Source: Pseudomonas fluorescens (GTDB lineage Bacteria > Pseudomonadota > Gammaproteobacteria > Pseudomonadales > Pseudomonadaceae). Taken from it: a stretch of 64,000 bases of DNA. The first letter of the stretch is position 1. Every line of letters starts with the position of its first letter. The notes under the pieces are model-generated. The model saw only the letters and a list, made by a program, of their open reading frames with translations, did no database searches and had not been told where the DNA came from. Positions 26,985 through 36,508 of this stretch are shown here, one piece after another. Location of the stretch: positions 5,138,501-5,202,500 of the forward strand of contig NZ_CP012831.1 in assembly GCF_001307275.1 (NCBI RefSeq), given 5' to 3'. Both the position numbers and the translations under genes were made by a program.

Positions 26985-28259
26985 TCAAGCTGTTACATGA
27001 TAGGGATTGCGCGGATCATGGTTCCAATCCAGAAACGGCTTGCCGGTGTCCACTGTCACCATCTCGATGCAGTCCTGCACCGGGCAGGTGATCTGGCACA
27101 GGTTGCAGCCCACGCATTCTTCATCGATCACCTCGTACACATGGGTACCGTCCGCCTGCTTGAGACTGGCGATGGCCTGGTGTGAGGTGTCTTCGCAGGC
27201 GATGTGGCAGCGCCCGCAACCGATGCACGCCTCCTGGTCGATCTTGGCGATGACCTGGTAATTGATGTCCAGGTACTTCCAGTCGGTGGTGTTGCCCACC
27301 GCGCGACCGGAGAACGCCTGGAGGTTGGCGTGGCCGTGCTCATCCATCCACCGCGACAAGCCGTCCTTCATCTCGTCGACGATGCGAAAACCATGCAGCA
27401 TCGCCGCCGTGCAGACCTGCACCGCGCCGCTGCCCAGGGCGATGAATTCCGCCGCGTCGCGCCAACTGCCGATGCCGCCGATGCCGCAGATCGGCAAGCC
27501 TTGGGTCTGCGGGTCGCGGGCGATTTCGGCGACCATGTTCAGGGCGATGGGCTTGACCGCCGAACCGCAGTAACCGCCATGGGTGCTTTGGCTGCCGACG
27601 CTGGGCAGGGCGACCATGCGGTCCAGGTCGACGCTGGTGATGGAGTTGATGGTGTTGATCAACGACACCGCGTCCGCACCGCCCCGATGGGCCGCCCGGG
27701 CGGCGACGCGGATGTCGGTGATGTTCGGCGTGAGCTTGACGATCACCGGCAGCGAGCAATAGGTCTTGCACCAGCGAGTCACTTGTTCGACGTACTCCGG
27801 CACCTGGCCGACCGCCGCGCCCATGCCCCGTTCCGGCATGCCGTGGGGGCAGCCGAAGTTCAGCTCGATGCCGTCGGCGCCGGTGGCTTCCACCAGGGGC
27901 AGGATGCGTTTCCAGGATTCTTCGACGCAGGGCACCATCAGTGACACGATCAACGCCCGGTCCGGCCAGTCCTTTTTCACCTGGGTGATTTCCCGCAGGT
28001 TGATCTCCAGGGAACGGTCGGTGATCAGCTCGATGTTGTTGATGCCCAAGACCTCGCGATTGACACCGTAGTGGGCCGAATAACGCGAGGACACATTCAC
28101 CGCCGCTGGATCCTCTCCGAGGGTTTTCCAGACCACGCCCCCCCAGCCGGCCTCGAAGGCGCGGACCACGTTGTAGGCCTTGTCGGTGGGTGGCGCGGAG
28201 GCCAGCCAGAACGGGTTGGGGGCTTTGATGCCGGCGAAGACAATCGACAGATCGGCCAT
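26985..28259 (-). CDS. preA: NAD-dependent dihydropyrimidine dehydrogenase, catalytic subunit
   Basis: 424 residues, the usual PreA size. Residues 1 to about 310 form an FMN-binding TIM barrel (GIKAPNPFWLASAPPTDK; the NFGCPHGM catalytic loop; GIGGIGSWRDA for the phosphate). Residues about 335-400 hold two [4Fe-4S] motifs, CIGCGRCHIAC and CVGCNLCQITCPVQDC. With PreT it reduces uracil and thymine to the 5,6-dihydro forms, the first step of reductive pyrimidine breakdown. Its ATG follows the preT stop with no gap, so the subunits are made together. Confidence 0.93.
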   Translation of the reverse strand: MADLSIVFAGIKAPNPFWLASAPPTDKAYNVVRAFEAGWGGVVWKTLGEDPAAVNVSSRYSAHYGVNREVLGINNIELITDRSLEINLREITQVKKDWPDRALIVSLMVPCVEESWKRILPLVEATGADGIELNFGCPHGMPERGMGAAVGQVPEYVEQVTRWCKTYCSLPVIVKLTPNITDIRVAARAAHRGGADAVSLINTINSITSVDLDRMVALPSVGSQSTHGGYCGSAVKPIALNMVAEIARDPQTQGLPICGIGGIGSWRDAAEFIALGSGAVQVCTAAMLHGFRIVDEMKDGLSRWMDEHGHANLQAFSGRAVGNTTDWKYLDINYQVIAKIDQEACIGCGRCHIACEDTSHQAIASLKQADGTHVYEVIDEECVGCNLCQITCPVQDCIEMVTVDTGKPFLDWNHDPRNPYHVTA

Positions 28260-29627
28260 TTACGCAGCCTCCACGTTAAGCATCAGTTGAGCGTTGATCG
28301 CCTCGGCGGCGAGCTTGCCGTGCTGCACGGCCTGCACGGTGAGGTCCTGGTCCAGGCTGGTGCAATCGCCGCCGGCGTAGACACCGGGAATGCTGGTGCG
28401 CAGGTGTTCGTCCACCAGAATTCGCCCGTCCTGGCGCTTGAGCTCCCGGGCCAGCGGGTCTACCAGTGCGTGGTCATCGAAGGCTTGGCCGATGGCTTTG
28501 AAAACGGCGTCGGCGGCCAGGTCGAAGGTCTCGGCACCGATGACCAGTCGACCGTTTTCCAGATGGGTACGGGAAAAGCGCATGCCGCGCACATGCCCGG
28601 CGTCATCGAGCAACACCTGTTGCGGTTGGGCCCAGGTCAGCAGACGCACCTGATTAGCCTTGGCGATGTCTTGCTCATGCAAGGTGGCACCCATGTCTTC
28701 AAGGCCACGACGGTAGACCAGGCTGACGTCCCGGGCGCCGAGGCGAGCCATCTGCACGGCCATGTCGATGGCGGTGTTGCCGGCACCGAGCACGATGCAA
28801 CGGTCGGCCAGCGGCAACTGGCTGAGGTCGTCGGCCTGTCGCAGTTCGCGGATGTACTCGGTGGCGGCCAGCACCCCCGGGGCCTGTTCGTCGCTCAGGC
28901 CCAGTTGTTTGCTGGCGGCCAGGCCGAGGCCGAGGAACACCGCGTCGAACTGTTGGTGCAGGTCGCTCAGGCTGAGGTTCTCGCCGAGTTTCTGGCCGTG
29001 ACGGATTTCGATGCCGCCGATGTCCAGCAGGAAGTCCAGCTCGCGTTGGGCGTAATCGTCCACCAGTTTGTACTTGGCGATCCCGTATTCGTTGAGGCCG
29101 CCGGCCTTGTCCCGGGCTTCGAAAATCACCACGTCATGGCCATGCATCGCACTGCGGTGCGCACACGCCAACCCCGCCGGCCCGGCCCCGACCACGGCGA
29201 TGCGCTTGCCGGTGGTGGCGGCACGCTTGAACGGGTGTTCGCTGAAGTGGGCGTTGTCCACCGCGTAGCGTTGCAACGAGCCGATCAACACCGGCGCGCA
29301 CTCATGGGCGTTGTTGCGCACGCAGGCTTGCTGGCACAGGACCTCCGTGGGGCAGACCCGGGCGCAACTGCCGCCGAGGATGTTGGCCGAGAGGATTTTC
29401 TGCGCCGCGCCTTGGACGTTGTCCTGGTGGATGTTGCGAATGAACGACGGAATGTCGATCTCGCTCGGACAGGCGTTCACGCAGGGCGCGTCGTAGCAGT
29501 ACAGGCAGCGGGACGCTTCCAGGTGGGCCTGGCGCGCGTTGAGCGGCGGCGCCAGGTCGCTGAAACGGGCGGCGAGGGTGGCCGGGTCTTCCTGGGAGTG
29601 GGGGAGGTGGCTCAAGGGCTGGATCAT
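28260..29627 (-). CDS. preT: NAD-dependent dihydropyrimidine dehydrogenase, PreT subunit
   Basis: 455 residues from ATG 29627 (MIQPLSHLPHSQEDP); upstream codons merely translate a REP. The N-terminal Fe-S region (CLYCYDAPCVNACPSEID) is followed by an FAD site (VVGAGPAGLACAH) and an NAD(P)H site (VLGAGNTAIDMAVQMA), as in the glutamate-synthase small-subunit family. It passes electrons from NAD(P)H through FAD and clusters to PreA, encoded immediately downstream. A class II REP pair separates it from the dihydropyrimidinase gene upstream. Confidence 0.92.
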   Translation of the reverse strand: MIQPLSHLPHSQEDPATLAARFSDLAPPLNARQAHLEASRCLYCYDAPCVNACPSEIDIPSFIRNIHQDNVQGAAQKILSANILGGSCARVCPTEVLCQQACVRNNAHECAPVLIGSLQRYAVDNAHFSEHPFKRAATTGKRIAVVGAGPAGLACAHRSAMHGHDVVIFEARDKAGGLNEYGIAKYKLVDDYAQRELDFLLDIGGIEIRHGQKLGENLSLSDLHQQFDAVFLGLGLAASKQLGLSDEQAPGVLAATEYIRELRQADDLSQLPLADRCIVLGAGNTAIDMAVQMARLGARDVSLVYRRGLEDMGATLHEQDIAKANQVRLLTWAQPQQVLLDDAGHVRGMRFSRTHLENGRLVIGAETFDLAADAVFKAIGQAFDDHALVDPLARELKRQDGRILVDEHLRTSIPGVYAGGDCTSLDQDLTVQAVQHGKLAAEAINAQLMLNVEAA

Positions 29628-29694
29628 GGAGTGGGCCTCACGGTGTTTGAGGTGCTGCCTCTGGTGGGCAGTGGTTTTTTCGGTGTCTGGACTG

Positions 29695-29796
29695 GCCTCA
29701 TCGCGAGCAAGCTCGCTCCCACAGGGGATCTGCAGTGCCCATGGCTTTCGCATCCACCCAAATCCAGTGTGGGAGCGAGCTTGCTCGCGATAGGCC
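29695..29796. repeat. Class II REP inverted pair
   Basis: CCTCATCGCGAGCAAGCTCG and, further right, GTGGGAGCGAGCTTGCTCGC, in the gap between dihydropyrimidinase and preT, which are transcribed in the same direction. Confidence 0.85.
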
Positions 29797-29808
29797 GAAG
29801 GCCTGGGT

Positions 29809-31248
29809 TCAGCGCTTCACGGCAACCGGCCTGTGCAACTCCGCCCGCTTGCTCAGCAAATCGAACACCGCCGGGTACGCCGGCCGTTCGATGTAGCGCC
29901 CGGCGCCGCGCTCGGCCCGCAGGTCGCCGTCGGCCCACACCAGCCGACCCTGGCTGATGGTGTGGCTGGGCACGCCGCGCACGGTCTTGCCTTCGAAGAT
30001 GTTGAAGTCCACTTGCTGGTGGTGGGTCTTGGCTGAGATCGTGCGGCTGCCCTGGGGATCCCAGAGCACCAGGTCCGCATCGGCGCCGACGCGGATCGCC
30101 CCCTTGCGTGGGTAGAGATTGAAAATCTTCGCGGCGTTGGTGGAGGTGAGGGCGACGAAGTCCTGCATCGACAATTTGCCGCTGTTGACCCCCTCGTCCC
30201 AAAGCACCGCCATGCGGTCTTCGATCCCGGCGGTGCCGTTGGGGATCTTGCTGAAGTCGTCACGCCCGGCAGCCTTCTGTTCGGCGCAGAAGCAGCAGTG
30301 GTCGGTGGCGGTGGTGTGCAGGTTGCCGGACTGCAAGCCGTGCCAGAGTGCCTCTTGATGCCCGCGTGGGCGGAAGGGCGGGCTCATCACGTAGCCGGCG
30401 GCGGTCTGCCAGTCGGGATCGCGATAGACACTGTCGTCCAGCAACAGATGCCCGGCCAGTACTTCACCGTAGACCGGTTGGCCCTTGCTGCGGGCGTAGG
30501 TGATTTCGTCCAGGGCTTCCTTGGTGGACACGTGCACCAGGTACAGCGGCGTGCCCAGGGTTTCGGCGATGCGGATGGCGCGGCTCGCGGCTTCGCCTTC
30601 CACTTGCGAAGGGCGTGACAACGGATGGGCTTCGGGGCCGGTGATGCCCTGGGCCAGCAGCTTGCGTTGCAGGTGGTAGACCAGTTCGCCATTCTCGGCA
30701 TGCACGGTGGGCACCGCGCCCAATTCCAGGCAGCGCTCGAAACTCGCGACCAAGGTGTCGTCAGCGGCCATGATTGCATTCTTGTAGGCCATGAAATGCT
30801 TGAAACTGTTCACGCCGTGATGGCTGACCAACTCGGCCATTTCTTCGCGGACCTGTTCGCTCCACCAGGTAATCGCCACGTGGAAACCGTAGTCACTGGC
30901 GCTTTTCTCGGCCCAGCCCCGCCATTGATGAAAGGCTTCCATCAGCGACTGTTGGGGGTTGGGAATCACGAAGTCGATGATCGACGTGGTGCCACCGGCG
31001 AGACCCGCCGCCGTGCCGCTGAAGAAGTCTTCACTGGCGACCGTGCCCATGAACGGCAACTGCATATGCGTATGGGGGTCGATGCCGCCGGGCATCAGGT
31101 ATTGACCGCTGCCATCGAGCACTTCGACAGCGGCCGGAACATCCAGGTTGTCACCGATGGCCTTGATCACGCCGTCGGCGCAAAACACATCGGCGCGATA
31201 ACTTTCATCATGGGTAATAACGGTGGCGCCACGGATCAACAGAGACAT
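29809..31248 (-). CDS. hydA: Dihydropyrimidinase (hydantoinase)
   Basis: 479 residues, full length for the D-hydantoinase/dihydropyrimidinase family. Metal-site residues are all visible: GGIDPHTHMQ (HxH) near residue 58, the lysine to be carbamylated in NSFKHFMAYKN near 150, VHAENGE, VHVSTKEA and TDHC (aspartate). It opens dihydrouracil or dihydrothymine to N-carbamoyl-beta-amino acids, the second step of the pathway. It is divergent from the permease gene across a 609-base gap and is first of the - strand pyrimidine genes. Confidence 0.93.
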   Translation of the reverse strand: MSLLIRGATVITHDESYRADVFCADGVIKAIGDNLDVPAAVEVLDGSGQYLMPGGIDPHTHMQLPFMGTVASEDFFSGTAAGLAGGTTSIIDFVIPNPQQSLMEAFHQWRGWAEKSASDYGFHVAITWWSEQVREEMAELVSHHGVNSFKHFMAYKNAIMAADDTLVASFERCLELGAVPTVHAENGELVYHLQRKLLAQGITGPEAHPLSRPSQVEGEAASRAIRIAETLGTPLYLVHVSTKEALDEITYARSKGQPVYGEVLAGHLLLDDSVYRDPDWQTAAGYVMSPPFRPRGHQEALWHGLQSGNLHTTATDHCCFCAEQKAAGRDDFSKIPNGTAGIEDRMAVLWDEGVNSGKLSMQDFVALTSTNAAKIFNLYPRKGAIRVGADADLVLWDPQGSRTISAKTHHQQVDFNIFEGKTVRGVPSHTISQGRLVWADGDLRAERGAGRYIERPAYPAVFDLLSKRAELHRPVAVKR

Positions 31249-31454
31249 TCCGAGTTCCTCGCAGGCATGACCGACTGTTGCCGGTTCTTTATGTTTTATC
31301 GATCACGGTAGGTAAAGTCGTGCCGGTTTATGTTCTTGTCACAACTGTCAGGATTAGACGCTAGCTGGAGTTTTTGAAATGAGCAAGATTATTTTTTATA
31401 AGCTTATTCGCTAATTAACTTATTGAAATTAAAGGATTAATTTATTAATTCACC

Positions 31455-31480
31455 AAAATGGTGAGCCTGCTCACCATTTT
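31455..31480. promoter_or_regulatory. 26-bp inverted repeat in the divergent pyrimidine intergenic region
   Basis: AAAATGGTGAG-CCTG-CTCACCATTTT: perfect 11-base arms around four bases. It sits 207 bases before the dihydropyrimidinase ATG and about 380 before the permease ATG, in the 31249-31857 gap. A TTGACA follows at 31488-31493, but I see no good -10 for it. It could be an operator for the divergent promoters or an RNA hairpin. The left half of the gap (31330-31460) is AT-rich; nothing else in it is recognisable. Confidence 0.5.
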
Positions 31481-31857
31481 GACGCACTTGACAGGATCAT
31501 TATTTGAGCGAGATTTGTCATGGTAAATCAGCGGCTTGAAAGCGTTGCAAGTGCGGTCTAGACACCTCGCGTCGATCCGGGGTGCACCACTTTGAATCCC
31601 CCCTCTCGACAGGGCGTGAAGGTCATCTAGCCTCAAGGGCGGTAAGCAGGGAGTGACACAAGGCAATAATGTGGCGTTAAAACGTTAAACATCAAAAGGT
31701 TGAAAGGGTTATATCGATCATCCGGTCAGCTCGGCGCATTATCCGGCACGGTTATTGAGTGCTGTCGTGGGTCTGGCGGGGTGGTCGGTAGCACGCGTGC
31801 AAGTACTCCGGCCATCGCCCGTCGATGAGCAAAAATAATGAAAACAGTGGAGCGGAC

Positions 31858-33336
31858 ATGACCAGATCAACAGTGACCGAGCGCGACGGATTGTTCGAGC
31901 TTGAAGCCGGCAGCGACGTCCTCGACAGCCCCCGTTATAACCACGATATCGCGCCGACCAAGGTGCACGAGCGAACCTGGAACAAATGGCACATCACCGC
32001 ACTGTGGGTGGGCATGGCGATCTGCGTGCCGACCTACACCCTCGGCGGCGTGCTCACCGCCTATTTTGGCCTGACGGTGGGCGAGGCGCTGCTGGCGATC
32101 CTGTTTGCCAACATCATCGTGCTGATCCCCCTGACCCTGAACGCCTTCGCCGGGACCAAGTACGGCATTCCGTTTCCGGTGCTGTTGCGCTCGTCCTTTG
32201 GCGTCATCGGTTCCAACGTGCCGTGCCTGATCCGCGCCCTGGTGGCGTGCGGCTGGTTCGGCATCCAGACGATGTTCGGCGGGCTGGCGATCCACCTGTT
32301 TCTCGGCTCGGTGTTCGACGGCTGGAAGAGCCTGGGCGGCACCGGCGAAGTGATCGGCTTCATGGTGTTCTGGGTCATCAACCTGTGGGTGGTGTTGCGC
32401 GGCGCCGAGTCGATCAAGTGGCTGGAAACCTTATCTGCGCCGCTGCTGGTGCTGGTGGGCGTCGGTCTGTTGGTGTGGGCATTGCCCAACGTTTCATTGA
32501 CTGAACTGATGGCGGTCCCGGCCAAGCGGCCCGAAGGCGCCGGGGTAACCGGCTATTTCCTTGCCGGGCTGACGGCCATGGTCGGTTTCTGGGCCACCCT
32601 GTCGTTGAACATTCCGGACTTCAGCCGGTATGCCAAGAGCCAGAAAGACCAAGTCGTGGGGCAGATCATCGGCCTGCCGCTGACCATGTTCCTGTTCGCC
32701 TCCCTCGGCGTGGTCATGACTGCCGCCTCGGAAAAACTGGTGGGGGTGACCGTCTCCGACCCAGTGACCTTGATCGGGCACATCCAGAGCCCGGTGTGGG
32801 TGGCGCTGGCCATGGTGCTGATCATCGTCGCCACGCTGTCGACCAACACCGCCGCCAACATCGTTTCGCCCACCAACGACTTCCAGAACCTGGCGCCGAA
32901 ACTGATCGGCCGCACCAAGGCCGTGATGCTCACCGGGCTGGTGGGGCTGGCGCTGATGGCCCACGAACTGTTGAAGAAACTCGGCCTGATCGTCTCCGAG
33001 GTCAGCCTCGAGTCGGTCTATTCCAATTGGTTGCTGGGCTATTCAAGCCTGCTGGGGCCGATTGCCGGGATCATGGTGGTGGATTATTTCCTGATCAAGA
33101 AACAGCAACTGGACCTGGCCGGGTTGTACCGCGACGACATTTACCCGGCGTGGAACTGGAACGGCTTCATCGCCTTTGGCGTGCCGGTGGTGCTGACCTT
33201 GTTGTCCCTGGGCAGCGACGCGTTCAGCTGGTTCTACAGCTACGGCTGGTTCACCGGCTCGGCGCTGGGTGGGGTGATTTACTACGGGTTGTGCAGCATG
33301 CGAGCGAGCCCGTCCGTCGCTAAAACCGCGGTGTGA
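31858..33336 (+). CDS. NCS1-family nucleobase/hydantoin permease
   Basis: 492 residues from ATG 31858 (MTRSTVTERDGLF), which has GGAG seven bases upstream; an in-frame ATG at 31825 has no ribosome-binding site. About twelve membrane segments with NCS1 landmarks: NKWHITALWVGMAICVPTYT in the first helix, PVLLRSSFGVIGSN, ACGWFGIQTMFGG, and a TNTAANIVSPTNDF stretch near residue 335. Family members import uracil, hydantoin or allantoin with sodium or protons. Between the pyrimidine-degrading enzymes, a uracil/thymine or dihydropyrimidine substrate is likely. The next gene completes the pathway. Confidence 0.88.
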   Translation: MTRSTVTERDGLFELEAGSDVLDSPRYNHDIAPTKVHERTWNKWHITALWVGMAICVPTYTLGGVLTAYFGLTVGEALLAILFANIIVLIPLTLNAFAGTKYGIPFPVLLRSSFGVIGSNVPCLIRALVACGWFGIQTMFGGLAIHLFLGSVFDGWKSLGGTGEVIGFMVFWVINLWVVLRGAESIKWLETLSAPLLVLVGVGLLVWALPNVSLTELMAVPAKRPEGAGVTGYFLAGLTAMVGFWATLSLNIPDFSRYAKSQKDQVVGQIIGLPLTMFLFASLGVVMTAASEKLVGVTVSDPVTLIGHIQSPVWVALAMVLIIVATLSTNTAANIVSPTNDFQNLAPKLIGRTKAVMLTGLVGLALMAHELLKKLGLIVSEVSLESVYSNWLLGYSSLLGPIAGIMVVDYFLIKKQQLDLAGLYRDDIYPAWNWNGFIAFGVPVVLTLLSLGSDAFSWFYSYGWFTGSALGGVIYYGLCSMRASPSVAKTAV

Positions 33337-33342
33337 GGGAGG

Positions 33343-33444
33343 GCCTCATCGCGAGCGAGCTCGCTCCCACATTGGATTTGGGTGGATGCAAAGTCTGTGT
33401 TCACAGCAGATCCCCTGTGGGAGCGAGCTCGCTCGCGATAGCGG
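33343..33444. repeat. Class II REP inverted pair
   Basis: ATCGCGAGCGAGCTCGCTCC and GTGGGAGCGAGCTCGCTCGC in the 151-base gap between the permease gene and the amidohydrolase gene. Confidence 0.85.
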
Positions 33445-33487
33445 CCTCAAGTACACCGAAAACATGCCTGAAAAAATGGAGATCCCC

Positions 33488-34771
33488 ATGAACGCAGCCA
33501 TCGACGTCCTGCAATCCACCCAGCCGCACATCAACCGCGACCGCCTGTGGCAATCGCTCATGGACCTGGCCCAGCTCGGTGCCACGGTCAAAGGCGGTGT
33601 GTGCCGGCTGGCGCTGACCGACCTCGACCGCCAGGCCCGCGACCTGTTCGTGCAATGGACCCAGGCGGCGGGCTGCACCGTCAGCATCGATGGGGTGGGC
33701 AATATCTTCGCCCGTCGCCCGGGGCGCAATCCGAACCTGCCACCGGTCATGACCGGCAGCCACATCGACACCCAACCCACCGGCGGCAAGTTCGACGGCT
33801 GCTTTGGCGTACTGTCCGGGCTGGAGGTGCTGCGCACCCTCAATGACCTGAACATCGAGACCGAAGCGCCGTTGGAGGTGGTGGTCTGGACCAACGAAGA
33901 AGGCTCGCGCTTCGCCCCGTGCATGATGGGCTCCGGGGTGTTCGCCGAGAAATTCACCCTCGAAGAAACCCTCGCCAAGACCGACGCCGAGGGCATCAGC
34001 GTGGGCCAGGCGCTCAATGCCATCGGCTATGCCGGCCCGCGCCCGGTCAGTGGGCATCCGGTGGGGGCGTATTTCGAGGCGCACATCGAACAGGGGCCGA
34101 TCCTCGAAGACGAGGGCAAGACCATCGGCGTGGTGATGGGCGCCCTGGGGCAGAAGTGGTTCGACCTGACCTTGCGGGGTGTCGAGGCTCACGCTGGTCC
34201 GACCCCGATGCACCTGCGCAAGGACGCCCTGGTGGGCGCATCGGTCATCGTCGGCGCCGTCAACCGCGCCGCCCTCGGTCATCAGCCCCATGCCTGCGGC
34301 ACGGTCGGTTGCCTGCAGGCCTATCCGGGCTCGCGCAACGTGATTCCCGGCGAGGTGCGCATGACCCTGGATTTCCGTCATCTGGAACCGGCGCGCCTGG
34401 ACTCGATGATCGCCGAGGTCAAGCAAGTGATCGAAGACACCTGCCGGCAGCACGGCCTGACCTTCGATTTGAAACCCACCGCCGACTTCCCGCCGCTGTA
34501 TTTCGACCAGGGCTGCGTCGACGCCGTGCGCGGCGCCGCACAAGGGCTGGGCCTGTCTCACCTGGACATCGTCAGTGGTGCCGGCCATGACGCGATCTTC
34601 CTCGCCGAACTGGGCCCGGCCGGGATGATCTTCGTGCCCTGCGAAGGCGGCATCAGCCACAACGAAATCGAAAACGCCGCCCCGGATGACCTCGCCGCCG
34701 GCTGCGCGGTGTTGCTGCGAGCGATGCTGGCGGCCTCCCAGGCGATTGCCGAGGGGCGCATGGCGGCGTGA
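33488..34771 (+). CDS. Zn-dependent N-carbamoyl-beta-alanine-type amidohydrolase
   Basis: 427 residues from ATG 33488 (MNAAIDVLQSTQPHINRD), with GGAG six bases upstream; the open frame further upstream translates a REP. It is an M20-family amidase with its metal ligands in GSHIDTQPTGGKFDG, TNEEGSRF and EAHIEQGP, the dimerisation-domain motif GVEAHAGPTPM, and SGAGHDA near the end. This group cleaves N-carbamoyl-amino acids or ureidoglycolate-type compounds. Beside dihydropyrimidinase the best fit is beta-ureidopropionase (release of beta-alanine, CO2 and ammonia), third step of the pathway. The exact substrate could also be an N-carbamoyl-L-amino acid. Confidence 0.88.
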   Translation: MNAAIDVLQSTQPHINRDRLWQSLMDLAQLGATVKGGVCRLALTDLDRQARDLFVQWTQAAGCTVSIDGVGNIFARRPGRNPNLPPVMTGSHIDTQPTGGKFDGCFGVLSGLEVLRTLNDLNIETEAPLEVVVWTNEEGSRFAPCMMGSGVFAEKFTLEETLAKTDAEGISVGQALNAIGYAGPRPVSGHPVGAYFEAHIEQGPILEDEGKTIGVVMGALGQKWFDLTLRGVEAHAGPTPMHLRKDALVGASVIVGAVNRAALGHQPHACGTVGCLQAYPGSRNVIPGEVRMTLDFRHLEPARLDSMIAEVKQVIEDTCRQHGLTFDLKPTADFPPLYFDQGCVDAVRGAAQGLGLSHLDIVSGAGHDAIFLAELGPAGMIFVPCEGGISHNEIENAAPDDLAAGCAVLLRAMLAASQAIAEGRMAA

Positions 34772-34779
34772 AGGGTAGA

Positions 34780-34814
34780 AGATCGCAGCCTCGTTGCATT
34801 CGACAGCTCCTACA
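34780..34814. repeat. Half of a third repeat class
   Basis: GAAGATCGCAGCCTCGTTGC followed by ATTCGACAGCTCCTAC. The same sequence in near-identical form is the right arm of an inverted pair at 61603-61700. Only one arm is present here, downstream of the amidohydrolase gene. Confidence 0.65.
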
Positions 34815-34889
34815 CCGCTGTTACGGGGAACGTGTCATCACTGGGGGTGGTCGTAACTTCCATGCGCGCCTGAATCACATGGAGACCCA

Positions 34890-36374
34890 ATGAATCAGCA
34901 AGTCCCGACCACCGATACCAACCGTCGTCAATTGCTGCAGATCATTGCCGGACTGTCCGACGGGGTGATGTTGATCGAGGTTGACCAGACCATTGCCTGG
35001 GCCAACGCAGCGGCCTTGACCATGCATGGGGTCCAGGACCTCTCTGAACTGGGCACCACGGCCCGGCAATACGCCCGGCGGTTCAACTTGCGTTACCGCA
35101 ACAACCATCCGTTGACGGAAGACAATTACCCTATCGCCCGGGTTGCCCGTGGCGATGAGTTCAGCGATGTGTTGGTGGAGGTCACGCCCAAGGCTGACCC
35201 GGATCGCACCTGGGTGCATCGGATCCGCAGCATGGTCCTGGCCGACCGCAACGGCGAGCCGGAGCTGCTCGTGTTGATCCTCAGCGATGCCACCGAATGG
35301 GCCAGCGCCGAGCAGCGCTTCGAGAAAACCTTTGGGGCCAACCCGGCGCCGGCGGTGATCTGTCGCCTCAGCGACCTGCGCTACATCAAGGTCAACCCGG
35401 GGTTCCTGGAGATGACCGGCTACAGCCGCGAGCAGGTGATCGGGCGTTCGGTGTATGAACTGGATGTGCTCGAAGCCGCCGAAAAACGCGACCTGGCCGT
35501 CGAGCGCCTGGGGCAGGGCGCGACGATTCCGCAAATGCAGGCCGAGTTGAAATTGCCCGATGGCACCACCAAGCAGGTGATCGTCGCCGGCCAGCCCCTG
35601 GACCTGCACGACGAAGACTGCATGCTGTTTTCCTTCATGGACATGGAGCCGCGCCGCAAGGCAGAAACGGCGCTGCGCCAGAGCGAGGAGCGTTTTGCCA
35701 AGTCGTTCCGCCTGTCGCCCGTGCCCACCCTGGTGTGCAGCGCCGAACAGCAATTGCTGGAAATCAACGAGGCGTTTCTCCAGACCACCGGTTACGCCAG
35801 CGAAGAGTTGCTGGGTAAAACCGTGGAGGAGATCGGTTTTCTCGACAAGGACGCCGGCGCCGCGCTGTTTGCCCGGCTGGAAAAGGCTGCCGCGGTCTCC
35901 AGTATCGACGTCAAGGTGCACAAGAAAGGCGGTGAACTCATCGATTGCGAGGTCGCCGCCGACACGGTGCTCATCCAGGACAAGCCCTGTTACCTGTTGG
36001 TGCTGATGAACATCACTGAACGCAAGCGCTCGGAACTGGAGCTGGTGGCGGCCATCGAGGAGGTGATGAAAGACGCGTCCTGGTTCAGCCGGACCCTGAT
36101 TGAAAAACTGGCCAACGTGAAGAGCATCAATGCCCAGGTGCCCAGCGCATCATTTACCGAGCTGACGGCCCGGGAGCGTGATGTGCTGGGGCTGATTTGC
36201 GAGGGGCTGGCAGACAAGGAAATCGCCGCGCGGCTGAAGCTGGCGCCCAACACCGTGCGCAATCACGTGGCGACACTGTATTCGAAACTGGATGTCCACA
36301 GCCGCAGCGAGGCGATTGTCTGGGCGCGAGAGCGGGGTTTGTTCGCCAGCGAATGGCGAATGAAGGCACCATGA
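34890..36374 (+). CDS. PAS-PAS-PAS LuxR-type transcriptional regulator
   Basis: 494 residues from ATG 34890, with GGAG upstream. Three PAS-like sensor regions: about 10-140 (GVMLIEVDQTIAWANAA), about 148-260 (YIKVNPGFLEMTGYSREQVIG) and about 268-385 (LLEINEAFLQTTGYASEELLG). After a short helix comes a GerE/LuxR helix-turn-helix at about 425-485 (LTARERDVLGLICEG, LADKEIAARLKLAPNTVRNH). There is no receiver domain, kinase domain or membrane segment, so it is probably a one-component cytoplasmic sensor-regulator. Its target and ligand are unknown. It stands alone between the pyrimidine genes and a DUF1652 gene. Confidence 0.85.
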   Translation: MNQQVPTTDTNRRQLLQIIAGLSDGVMLIEVDQTIAWANAAALTMHGVQDLSELGTTARQYARRFNLRYRNNHPLTEDNYPIARVARGDEFSDVLVEVTPKADPDRTWVHRIRSMVLADRNGEPELLVLILSDATEWASAEQRFEKTFGANPAPAVICRLSDLRYIKVNPGFLEMTGYSREQVIGRSVYELDVLEAAEKRDLAVERLGQGATIPQMQAELKLPDGTTKQVIVAGQPLDLHDEDCMLFSFMDMEPRRKAETALRQSEERFAKSFRLSPVPTLVCSAEQQLLEINEAFLQTTGYASEELLGKTVEEIGFLDKDAGAALFARLEKAAAVSSIDVKVHKKGGELIDCEVAADTVLIQDKPCYLLVLMNITERKRSELELVAAIEEVMKDASWFSRTLIEKLANVKSINAQVPSASFTELTARERDVLGLICEGLADKEIAARLKLAPNTVRNHVATLYSKLDVHSRSEAIVWARERGLFASEWRMKAP

Positions 36375-36380
36375 TAGCCA

Positions 36381-36424
36381 GTGCAAATGCACCGGGTGTG
36401 CTGGTGCAAATTCGGGTTTTGCAC
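36381..36424 (+). promoter_or_regulatory. Cluster of GTGCAAA/TGCAC half-sites
   Basis: GTGCAAATGCAC (36381-36392) is a 12-base palindrome. GTGCAAA (36404-36410) and TTTGCAC (36418-36424) make a second inverted pair. TGCACC and GGTGCA also face each other across nine bases, a wider spacing than the NtrC-type TGCAC-N5-GTGCA site. A regulator-binding region for the short downstream genes is plausible. Confidence 0.35.
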
Positions 36425-36453
36425 GGGGGGGCGGTTCCTTAGGCTATGGGTGT

Positions 36454-36475
36454 GCGACATCGTTTGTGATGTCGC
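36454..36475 (+). other. 8-bp hairpin in the leader before the DUF1652 gene
   Basis: GCGACATC, six-base loop GTTTGT, GATGTCGC. No T-run follows, so it is not an obvious terminator. It lies 33 bases before a short possible leader ORF. Confidence 0.45.
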
Positions 36476-36508
36476 GTCCCCCACGAAACACACAAGGAAT
36501 ACGCCACG

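Noticed and set aside
31249..31857. RutR-type operator (TTGACCA-N2-TGGTCAA).
   Set aside because: No good match found by eye in the gap; only the TGGTGAG palindrome stands out.
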